A DNA stretch of 20,303 nucleotides from an uncultured Lachnospiraceae bacterium (GTDB lineage Bacteria; Bacillota_A; Clostridia; Lachnospirales; Lachnospiraceae): contig CAJUMT010000039.1 of assembly GCA_910587495.1 (NCBI GenBank), positions 1 through 20,303 on the forward strand. The letters run 5' to 3'. This document shows, in pieces, positions 14,222 to 20,303 of this stretch. The position numbers were made by a program, and so were the translations under genes. The notes beneath the pieces are model-generated. The model saw only the letters and a list, made by a program, of their open reading frames with translations, was not told the DNA's origin and searched no databases. Each line of letters begins with the position of its first letter. Position 1 is the stretch's first letter.

Positions 14222-15767
14222 GATATTCTTTTTCCGTGTTGACATTCCATATATTTTCTTTTGTCTTTTTACCTGACAAAATATTATCCACCGTCTCAAA
14301 AGCGGTCGCCATGGAATGATCCATATTATTGTAGCGATGCTGCCCGTTTCTCCCCACGCAGTATAAATTATCAAACTGATTCAGATATCCGATCACTTCC
14401 TCTATTCTGTCATAAGTATCAAAATATGCCGGGTATGCTTTTTTTACTTTTTCCCGGTGGAAATCCAGAACATCCTCTTTTCTGTTAATTACACCCATAC
14501 GAATCAGCTCCTCAGCGGCCAGACGGGCGCACTTGGAGGCCGAAAGATTCCAGAAATCGTCATTTTCATTACAGAAATATTCCAAGCCTATCCATACTTT
14601 GGAGTCCACATCCTCCACCAGATACGGAGACCAATTATTAAAAATCTGAATCCTTCCCAGTTTTACCCCGGTATCCTGCACATAGATCCAGCAGTCCGGA
14701 ACAATATGATTCAGGGTCTTTATATCTGTCTTATTCTTAAGATTTAATTTCTCTACCAAAAGCCCCACAGTAACAAAATCCCTGTAGGGAAGACCTGACG
14801 CGACAGCACGGACCTGATCCGGCACTTTCTCTCCCATTCCGTCTACGAGGTCTTTCAATGGCATAGATGAAATAAAAATATCACCTTCTATGGTCTTTTG
14901 ATTTCCTGCTTTATCTTCTGTCACAACGGCGTCTATCTTCCCGTCCGACACCTGCATTTTCGTAACTTTACAGCCCTTTTGAATGTGCCCCCCCATTTGT
15001 ACGATTTCTGCAGCCACAAGCTCCCACAACTGTCCCGGTCCGTATTTCGGATAAATAAACTCTTCAATCAGGGAAGTCTCTACTTTACTTTTATCCCGGG
15101 ACGGGAGAAGTTTGGAAAACATATCTTTTACAATTGCCAGAATCGAAAGGCCTTTTGTGCGCTGCGCCCCCCAGCTTGGGTCTATCTCCCTTGGATGTCG
15201 TCCCCAGAGCTTTTCCGTATATCCCTCAAAAAACATCTGATATAAGACTTTTCCAAAGCGATTGACATAAAAATCTTCCAGGGAATGTTCCTGTCTTTTA
15301 TGGACGCAGGAGTTAAGATAACTGAAACCGGCTCTTAGAGTCTGTGCAAAACCCATATTAATAAAAGTCTGTGGCTTCAAAGATATGGGATAGTCAAAAA
15401 ATTTCTTTTTGTAATAAATCCTTGATACTCTCTGACGGGTCAGCATAACCCTGTCTTCTTTCTCCGGATCCGGCCCGCCTTTTTGCAGTGGCTTTATCCT
15501 TCCAAGTTTTTTATCGTCATAGGAAGGCGCCCCCTGCATGGGCATAATCTGCTTCCACCAGTCCATGATCCTTTTGTCTTTGGAGAAAAACCGATGCCCC
15601 CCAATGTCCATACGGTTATTTTTGTATTTTACAGTCCGGGAGATGCCTCCGATCTCGTCGCTTTCTTCCAGCACCACCACATCGTATTTTTCCGGCGACC
15701 TTTTTTTTAATTCGTAAGCGGCCGTAAGCCCTGCAGGTCCTGCTCCGATCACTATTATTTTTTTCAT
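14211..15767 (-). CDS. FAD-dependent amine-oxidase/UDP-galactopyranose-mutase-like flavoprotein
   Basis: 518 aa. The N-terminal dinucleotide fold has IGAGPAGL (7-14), the glutamate pair LEESDEIGG and the conserved GGHRFFS (56-62). Further on are FFEGYTEKLWGRHP and SWGAQRTKGLSI, reminiscent of the substrate-domain motifs of UDP-galactopyranose mutase. The C-terminal FAD segment reads YNNMDHSMATAFETVDNIL. Proteins of this type recur in polysaccharide loci and may isomerise or oxidise a sugar nucleotide or lipid-linked sugar, but I know of no assigned substrate. The start is ATG 15767 with GGGGGAG about 10 bases upstream. The ATGA overlap with the preceding gene (4 bp) indicates coupling. True UDP-galactopyranose mutases are shorter, near 370-400 residues, so equating the two would be unsafe. 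Confidence 0.88.
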   Translation of the reverse strand: MKKIIVIGAGPAGLTAAYELKKRSPEKYDVVVLEESDEIGGISRTVKYKNNRMDIGGHRFFSKDKRIMDWWKQIMPMQGAPSYDDKKLGRIKPLQKGGPDPEKEDRVMLTRQRVSRIYYKKKFFDYPISLKPQTFINMGFAQTLRAGFSYLNSCVHKRQEHSLEDFYVNRFGKVLYQMFFEGYTEKLWGRHPREIDPSWGAQRTKGLSILAIVKDMFSKLLPSRDKSKVETSLIEEFIYPKYGPGQLWELVAAEIVQMGGHIQKGCKVTKMQVSDGKIDAVVTEDKAGNQKTIEGDIFISSMPLKDLVDGMGEKVPDQVRAVASGLPYRDFVTVGLLVEKLNLKNKTDIKTLNHIVPDCWIYVQDTGVKLGRIQIFNNWSPYLVEDVDSKVWIGLEYFCNENDDFWNLSASKCARLAAEELIRMGVINRKEDVLDFHREKVKKAYPAYFDTYDRIEEVIGYLNQFDNLYCVGRNGQHRYNNMDHSMATAFETVDNILSGKKTKENIWNVNTEKEYHES

Positions 15768-16975
15768 TTTTGCAATTCTCCCCCCGTATCTCTTAAAACA
15801 CTTTTTATAAACAACAATATGCCAAACAATGCCACAATTTGCGCCCGATAAGTATACCAGAAATGAATCTGGGAATGGTTAGACATGACCAGATACCAGA
15901 TATACGGGTAAGTGGCTACTGCAAGGATCGGCAGATAACCGCCGATTGTCCTTAAATCTTTCAGTTTCTTCCAAATCAAAAGAATTATCGCTGCTGTCAA
16001 AATCAGAAGGGCTACTTTGCTCCATGTAATAATCCCCTCATCCTGCACATTCAACCACGCTTTCAGATTTTTACGGATTGTGCCGATCCGGTCAAGGGGA
16101 TCTTCTTCACTGCCATTAAGACGGTACTGAACCACCGACATGGTTCTCCAAAAGTAACGTACCCCCAGCACTGCTGCTCCGATCAGCCATTTTATAATCC
16201 AGGTCAGGGCATAACCCAGTCCCCAGGAAACAGAAGCTTTGAACGTAAACCAGGCATTCTCCTTTACATCCGCCTGCTCGTCCCTTACCCGAAGCCAGAG
16301 CAGAAGAATGAGCGGAAGCCCCAATGTAACAATGGGATAAGTCAGAAAATCAAAAAAATTCTCCACCATGCCCACCGTAAAAAAATACAGCATAAATCCT
16401 GCGGGATGGTTCCGGCCATATCGTGTCAGCAAAAAGATCAGAGATACAAATAACACGAAAAAGGTAGTCAAATACTGAAAACAGGTAGCCACTGTCACAA
16501 GATAGCTGCTGGCCACCGAAAGAACATACAGCATGGCACAGGAAAAATCTGTTTTTTTCCCGATCAGCCACGCGCTCCAGAAAAACAGAAGATAGAAGGC
16601 GAGCATCCCCAAATACCGCACCTCCTGTACCTGAAAAATAATAGACAACGGCCTTAGGATTACCTGATAGCCATGCCAGTACCTGGGGTAGGCATTGATG
16701 CTGACCGAAGACTGGATAAAATTGTAAGTGTCCCGTTGGGGAATCAGGCTTTCATACATCAGCATATCCGTATGATTGTCCACAATGGCACTGTGACGGT
16801 AAAAAGCATACAAAGGACGCTCTCCTTCCCCTTCCATCACTTCCAGCGACTTCTCCACATTTCCCTGAATCCAGGAGGTAGGAATGCAGTAGACAAGAGC
16901 CATGGAACAAAAAAAGACGGCTATCAGGATTATATATCTTCTCACAAAAGGTTTCAGTTGTTTTAATCCTCCCAT
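15764..16975 (-). CDS. Multi-span membrane protein of unrecognised family (GT-C-like topology)
   Basis: 403 aa from ATG 16975. Span 1 (about 13-31) is followed by an extracytoplasmic stretch PTSWIQGNVEKSLEVMEGEGE and then VDNHTDMLM (65-73), which places several acidic residues in the first large loop. About nine further hydrophobic spans follow. The topology and acidic loop are reminiscent of GT-C transferases, and similar first-loop segments (DN-x-TD) seem familiar from other Firmicute polysaccharide loci, but I cannot name the family. It could transfer a lipid-linked sugar or group outside the membrane. ATG 16975 has GGAGG 10 bases upstream and overlaps the preceding gene by 13 bp. An upstream in-frame extension to 17023 lies inside that gene and was not chosen. 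Confidence 0.8.
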   Translation of the reverse strand: MGGLKQLKPFVRRYIILIAVFFCSMALVYCIPTSWIQGNVEKSLEVMEGEGERPLYAFYRHSAIVDNHTDMLMYESLIPQRDTYNFIQSSVSINAYPRYWHGYQVILRPLSIIFQVQEVRYLGMLAFYLLFFWSAWLIGKKTDFSCAMLYVLSVASSYLVTVATCFQYLTTFFVLFVSLIFLLTRYGRNHPAGFMLYFFTVGMVENFFDFLTYPIVTLGLPLILLLWLRVRDEQADVKENAWFTFKASVSWGLGYALTWIIKWLIGAAVLGVRYFWRTMSVVQYRLNGSEEDPLDRIGTIRKNLKAWLNVQDEGIITWSKVALLILTAAIILLIWKKLKDLRTIGGYLPILAVATYPYIWYLVMSNHSQIHFWYTYRAQIVALFGILLFIKSVLRDTGGELQK

Positions 16976-17760
16976 TTTCTTGTGTCCTCCCCTGTTTGAT
17001 AATCTTCGTCCACAAAAATACAAAACTCATCTGTGGAGGCATATTTTTTATATCCGTATGCTTCCCAGTCGCCAATGTAAGTGCGGTTCGCCGAAAAAAT
17101 AAGAAAAGTACAGCCTCGCTCCTTCGCCAACGGCGCCAGTACTTTAAGGTCAATCTCCTGCTTTTGCGCTTCCAGATATAAAATCTGGCTGTCATCTTCC
17201 GGATCTTCCATTCCATTATACCCCAGCGCGTTCCTTCCAAATTCCAGCGTAATTGACGGATCATATTGACGAATATAGGGCATCAGCCGATTGGATACCA
17301 AGGCATGTATATTTTCCGGCAAAAGATCACAGACAGCAGCCACATTCTGCGGCAGTTTATATATGTTGGTGGAAGGCGCAAACCATTCCTCAGACAAAAC
17401 TTTCTTTCCGCACAAAGTAAGAACAATCAATCCCAACACAAATATCGCATGTCTTAAGATTCCCTTAAATTTTTTAAGGAGCAAACATCCCGCATAAGGA
17501 ATGATAACTGCCAGCAGGATCAACCACAGAATCCTCCAGTATACATTCTCCCCCAAAAATCTCATAAAAAGTTTCCCGGTCAGCGGACACCAGTACAAAA
17601 ACAAAAACATCAGCGGCAGTATGCCGACCTGCAGCTTTTTCATTTTGTCGGTTTCCTGCCAGAGAATCCACACGATACAAACAAGCAAAAGCGGAAAGAT
17701 CCATGCCCCTTTAAATGTATCCGCAAAGTCCGTTCCCGCAGTTTTGAAAAACTCCTGCAT
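16963..17760 (-). CDS. Membrane-anchored protein with extracytoplasmic domain, possible detached C-terminal half of the DUF6077-like protein
   Basis: 265 aa from ATG 17760. Three or four hydrophobic spans (about 20-34, 45-58, 73-96 and 104-117), with GENVYWRILWLILLAV in the third, precede a soluble domain. That domain contains PSTNIYKLP (129-137), MPYIRQYDPSITLEFGRN (160-177) and a C-terminus rich in acidic residues. It looks like the C-terminal portion of larger GT-C-like proteins, in which spans and an outer domain follow the catalytic N-terminal spans. The gene upstream ends abruptly 19 bp before this start, and removing one base would join the frames. It nevertheless has its own site, GAGAGG seven bases before ATG 17760. 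The alternative ATG 17778 is directly abutted by AGG and less likely. Biochemical role unknown. Confidence 0.75.
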   Translation of the reverse strand: MQEFFKTAGTDFADTFKGAWIFPLLLVCIVWILWQETDKMKKLQVGILPLMFLFLYWCPLTGKLFMRFLGENVYWRILWLILLAVIIPYAGCLLLKKFKGILRHAIFVLGLIVLTLCGKKVLSEEWFAPSTNIYKLPQNVAAVCDLLPENIHALVSNRLMPYIRQYDPSITLEFGRNALGYNGMEDPEDDSQILYLEAQKQEIDLKVLAPLAKERGCTFLIFSANRTYIGDWEAYGYKKYASTDEFCIFVDEDYQTGEDTRKWED

Positions 17761-17779
17761 ATAACAACCTCTCTGCATC

Positions 17780-18811
17780 CTAATGCGTCAAATAAACATA
17801 ATAAATCCCAAGTACAATACACGGCAGACAGGAAGCCGCGCCGCACAACAAATATCGCACGCTCTTTTTCTGCAATGCCTGCAGGCATACCATTGTCCCC
17901 ACAAAAACCGGAGACAGCATAATCCCCATGGAAGACAAAAGGCATCCGGCCAGACAGGCAAACCCCAGTAAAATCCAGTTTGCAGCCTTCTCATCCTCAG
18001 CAGTCCTTAAGACGCCGTAAAAGAGCATTGGAAGAAGCAGTACAGCCAAAACGCCTTTTCCTACCCAGGGGGTAATACTAAGAAATGTAAGTCCTGCGGT
18101 ATGTTCCCCGCTCATGTACAGATGAAGCAGCACGGAAAACGAAAGAAACATCCCCTGAAGCTGCGTATCATCTGCAAACATCCGTTTCGCGATCAGTCCA
18201 TAAACCACATACGTCGCAGGGATGATAAGCCATGGCAGAATCGTGTGGGCCATAACGGTCGGAAGCACACGGAATATACTGGACAGCCATGCATAAAAGA
18301 TCGGCCACAAAGACAGCACATACCGCTTGTCAAAGTCCGCAAATGATCCGGTCTCCGGATAGACCCAGTAGATCTTGTCCGTGTAAACAGCCGTGTTGGC
18401 CAGGTTCACATAGTAAGTATCATCCCATTCCAGGTACATATGATGATGGATAAAATATAGCTGATAACAAATCAATATAAATGCCGCTATATGCCCCAGC
18501 GTCATATATTGTCTACCGTTTCCGGCCAGATTCCGGATATCTGCAAGAATATCTTTCCAGCAGAAAAGTCCGGCTGCACAGCTTAAAGCGATCAGGGCGC
18601 TGTACAAACGCACAAAACTGCGGAACCCGGCCAGGCGCATAGTCATGGGCACAAGCAAAAGCTCCATAAGCGCCCACCAGAACAAAACTCCCGCTGCAAG
18701 AGAAAATAAAATCCCCTCATTTTTCAGTTTTAACAGGCGGCACAACGCATAACCGGACAAACCTGTCCCGACAAAGAAGAATGCCGCCGTAAGCAATATT
18801 TCCAAGCGCAT
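17780..18811 (-). CDS. DUF6077-like (GT-C-type) multi-span membrane protein
   Basis: 343 aa, almost entirely hydrophobic, with about eight to nine spans. The first large outer loop has MYLEWDDTYYVNLANTA, with the acidic pair D130-D131 where GT-C enzymes carry catalytic carboxylates. It is followed by RYVLSLWPIFYAWLSS and, later, TPWVGKGVLAVLLLPM. These segments match my recollection of the DUF6077 family of clostridial polysaccharide loci; I could not check this. GT-C function is inferred. The protein ends at IYYVYLTH, in the middle of a hydrophobic stretch and without the soluble outer domain expected for full-length members, which appears to be encoded by the next gene. ATG 18811 has GGTGA seven bases upstream and follows the polymerase stop by 12 bp. 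Confidence 0.82.
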   Translation of the reverse strand: MRLEILLTAAFFFVGTGLSGYALCRLLKLKNEGILFSLAAGVLFWWALMELLLVPMTMRLAGFRSFVRLYSALIALSCAAGLFCWKDILADIRNLAGNGRQYMTLGHIAAFILICYQLYFIHHHMYLEWDDTYYVNLANTAVYTDKIYWVYPETGSFADFDKRYVLSLWPIFYAWLSSIFRVLPTVMAHTILPWLIIPATYVVYGLIAKRMFADDTQLQGMFLSFSVLLHLYMSGEHTAGLTFLSITPWVGKGVLAVLLLPMLFYGVLRTAEDEKAANWILLGFACLAGCLLSSMGIMLSPVFVGTMVCLQALQKKSVRYLLCGAASCLPCIVLGIYYVYLTH

Positions 18812-18823
18812 GTTAAGTCACCG

Positions 18824-20020
18824 TTACTTTTCTATCATCCAGAGCTTCTGGTCCTCTATATTATAATCATACACATCTTTCAATTTTTCTTCATAAGGAA
18901 TGTAGTCCTGAATCCTGTCCGGATGGAAAACAGATACATAGGGAAAATTCCACATATTTACGACTGATGTATCATACCATATACCTTCCCGAATCATTGC
19001 ATTTAAATTCTTGCATCCCATCAATAGCGTCAGGAAAAAGAAAAACGTCGCTGCCAGCTTTGAGAACCGCTCTTCTTCTTTAAGAAGCGCCAAAAGCAGC
19101 GCGCCTTCCAGTACTTTAAAAATTACACAATACCGGCTGGCATAATAGGAACTTACACAAAGCAGCATATAAAAACATACGCCGCAGGTATAGGCGTTAA
19201 AAAGCAGTTCTGTCTTTTTTTCCACCCGTCCATATTTCCTGTTATAGTAAAAATAAAGGGAACATAAAACCAGGAAACTTATCAGTCTTTCCCCTATGGC
19301 AAAGCTGCTCGTGTTTCCATGAAATAAAAGTTCCCACATATGGTAGGTTCCCATCAAATTCACAATAAAATACTTGACTGCTTTCATCTGTAAAACAGCC
19401 CCGCCCGCTACCGAAAGTCCTGCCAGTACCGCCATCACATGGGCAGGAATATAGCTGACAACGGGAAGAATCAGCCAGACATACCCCACTTTATGAAACG
19501 ATGATGCGATCAACACAGCCAGCACATATCTGACCCACTTTCTCTCCATATAAAAAGGAAGTGCCAGACCCAGAAATACACAGATCGCCAGGCCCTGCCG
19601 CAGGCCGGATATCATATACGTCAGATATAGTACCGGATAGAGCATAAAAAGCCCCATGGTCTTTCTTTTGAAATATCTGCTTAAGTACCTGTGGAGTAAA
19701 AGCATCTCCACAAGCCCCAGTCCCATGGTAAATACCCAGAATGGCGCGCCAAAGATTTTAAATACTGCGGAAAGTATCCGCCACCCGATTTCTGGATGAA
19801 AACCGCAAATATATCCCTGAGACAGGTCTATAACCGGCGGAATCGTTTCATAAAGCGCGTGATATGTCACATAATCGGTTCCCTGGCCGAAACGCAGACA
19901 CAGGCACAGTGTCATAATCACCCAGCAGGCGCGATAGATTTTCTCTTCCTGCAAGGGTTTAAACCATGTAAAAAGCGTTCCTGCTGCCGCCAGTAAAAAG
20001 GTCAGTAAATACAGACTCAT
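18824..20020 (-). CDS. EpsG-family membrane protein, probable polysaccharide polymerase (Wzy-like)
   Basis: 398 aa with ten or more predicted spans. Diagnostic segments are RFGQGTDYVTYHALYE (43-58), in which EpsG-family members carry a conserved GxDY-like motif, YMISGLRQGLAICVFLGLAL (135-154) with the conserved arginine R141, and SSFHKVGYVWL (173-183). EpsG/Wzy proteins join flipped undecaprenyl-PP repeat units into long chains at the outer membrane face. The soluble C-terminal tail (about 355-398) is polar. The start at ATG 20020 overlaps the epimerase stop as ATGA and has AAGGA 6 bases upstream. It is the only polymerase candidate in the window, so it is likely the one for this repeat unit. 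The alternative, an O-antigen ligase-like role, is less likely. Confidence 0.88.
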   Translation of the reverse strand: MSLYLLTFLLAAAGTLFTWFKPLQEEKIYRACWVIMTLCLCLRFGQGTDYVTYHALYETIPPVIDLSQGYICGFHPEIGWRILSAVFKIFGAPFWVFTMGLGLVEMLLLHRYLSRYFKRKTMGLFMLYPVLYLTYMISGLRQGLAICVFLGLALPFYMERKWVRYVLAVLIASSFHKVGYVWLILPVVSYIPAHVMAVLAGLSVAGGAVLQMKAVKYFIVNLMGTYHMWELLFHGNTSSFAIGERLISFLVLCSLYFYYNRKYGRVEKKTELLFNAYTCGVCFYMLLCVSSYYASRYCVIFKVLEGALLLALLKEEERFSKLAATFFFFLTLLMGCKNLNAMIREGIWYDTSVVNMWNFPYVSVFHPDRIQDYIPYEEKLKDVYDYNIEDQKLWMIEK

Positions 20021-20303
20021 GCTTTTCCTTCCAGTATGTCCGCAATCCTTACGCTGGCAAAGCCGTCTCCATATGGATTGCTTGCCGTACTCATCTTTTT
20101 ATATTCTTCTTCATTTTCCAGAAGCAGTTTAAAATTATGATAAATCACTTCTTCATCCGTTCCTACCAGTTTCAAAGTCCCTGCTTTAATCCCTTCCGGT
20201 CGCTCCGTCGTATCCCGCATCACCAAAACCGGTTTGCCAAGGGACGGAGCTTCCTCCTGGATGCCGCCGCTGTCTGTCAGGATCAGATAGCTTCTTGCCA
20301 GAA
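20017..20303 (-). CDS. wecB: UDP-N-acetylglucosamine 2-epimerase, C-terminal part (truncated by window edge)
   Basis: The last 95 codons of a gene entering from the right. The translated segment ILTDSGGIQEEAPSLGKP followed by VLVMRDTTERPEG is the hallmark UDP-binding region of WecB/MnaA enzymes, which interconvert UDP-GlcNAc and UDP-ManNAc in the cytoplasm. The end reads SNPYGDGFASVRIADILEGKA, again typical of the family's C-terminus. The frame has no stop to the window edge, so truncation is purely positional. It overlaps the EpsG-like gene by 4 bp (ATGA). Together with the WecC-type dehydrogenase at 3575-4780 it would complete a route to UDP-ManNAcA, although the two genes lie in different units about 15 kb apart. 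Confidence 0.93.
   Translation of the reverse strand, partial: LARSYLILTDSGGIQEEAPSLGKPVLVMRDTTERPEGIKAGTLKLVGTDEEVIYHNFKLLLENEEEYKKMSTASNPYGDGFASVRIADILEGKA

Noticed and set aside
14222..14374. N-terminal extension of the GT2 gene to 14374
   Set aside because: The added 51 codons lie within the flavoprotein's C-terminal FAD motif region and do not resemble the start of a GT2; the family N-terminus begins at ATG 14221.

Overview
The window is part of a surface-polysaccharide (exopolysaccharide or capsule) biosynthesis locus from a low-to-mid GC Firmicute, most likely a gut Lachnospiraceae-type Clostridium relative. The assignment rests on AGGAGG-type ribosome binding sites, sigma-A-like promoters with 17 bp spacers, closely packed overlapping genes, and family choices (EpsG-like polymerase, DUF6077-like membrane protein, SEC-C-type neighbour) that I associate with that group. 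The organism call is inference. No rRNA, tRNA, CRISPR, IS element or prophage gene was seen, and no gene-free stretch exceeds 172 bp.

Layout. Almost everything reads leftwards (minus strand) in two tight units. Unit A (20303 to 13427, entering from beyond the right edge) encodes the end of a UDP-GlcNAc 2-epimerase, an EpsG-like polymerase, a DUF6077-like membrane protein, a membrane-anchored protein that may be its detached C-terminal half, another multi-span membrane protein, a UDP-galactopyranose-mutase-like flavoprotein and a family 2 glycosyltransferase. A hairpin over the final stop codon may terminate it. A single plus-strand gene (11732-13423) sits between the units. It has its own strong promoter and encodes a GT-C-like membrane protein. 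Unit B (11559 to 319) encodes a polyprenyl-phosphate glycosyltransferase (GtrB/ArnC type), a DegT-type sugar aminotransferase, an FdtA/QdtA-like cupin, the initiating phosphoglycosyl transferase, a GT4, a heparinase II/III-like protein, a WecC-type nucleotide-sugar dehydrogenase, a two-domain oxidoreductase and a second GT4. At the left edge begins a separate gene with its own promoter, probably a SEC-C/YecA-type protein, which looks like the locus boundary.

How the genes fit together (inference). The 2-epimerase and dehydrogenase together would make UDP-ManNAcA from UDP-GlcNAc. The cupin and aminotransferase would make a 3-amino-3,6-dideoxy sugar from a dTDP-4-keto-6-deoxy sugar supplied from elsewhere. 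The phosphoglycosyl transferase starts the repeat on undecaprenyl phosphate, the GT4 and GT2 enzymes extend it in the cytoplasm, and the EpsG-like protein polymerises it outside. The GtrB-like enzyme could charge undecaprenyl phosphate with one sugar for the GT-C-like proteins, giving an extracytoplasmic side-branch. The heparinase-like protein has no visible signal peptide, and with the two-domain oxidoreductase it forms a recurrent but functionally obscure pair. No Wzx flippase, chain-length regulator or tyrosine kinase lies in the window, so the locus must continue to the right or rely on distant genes.
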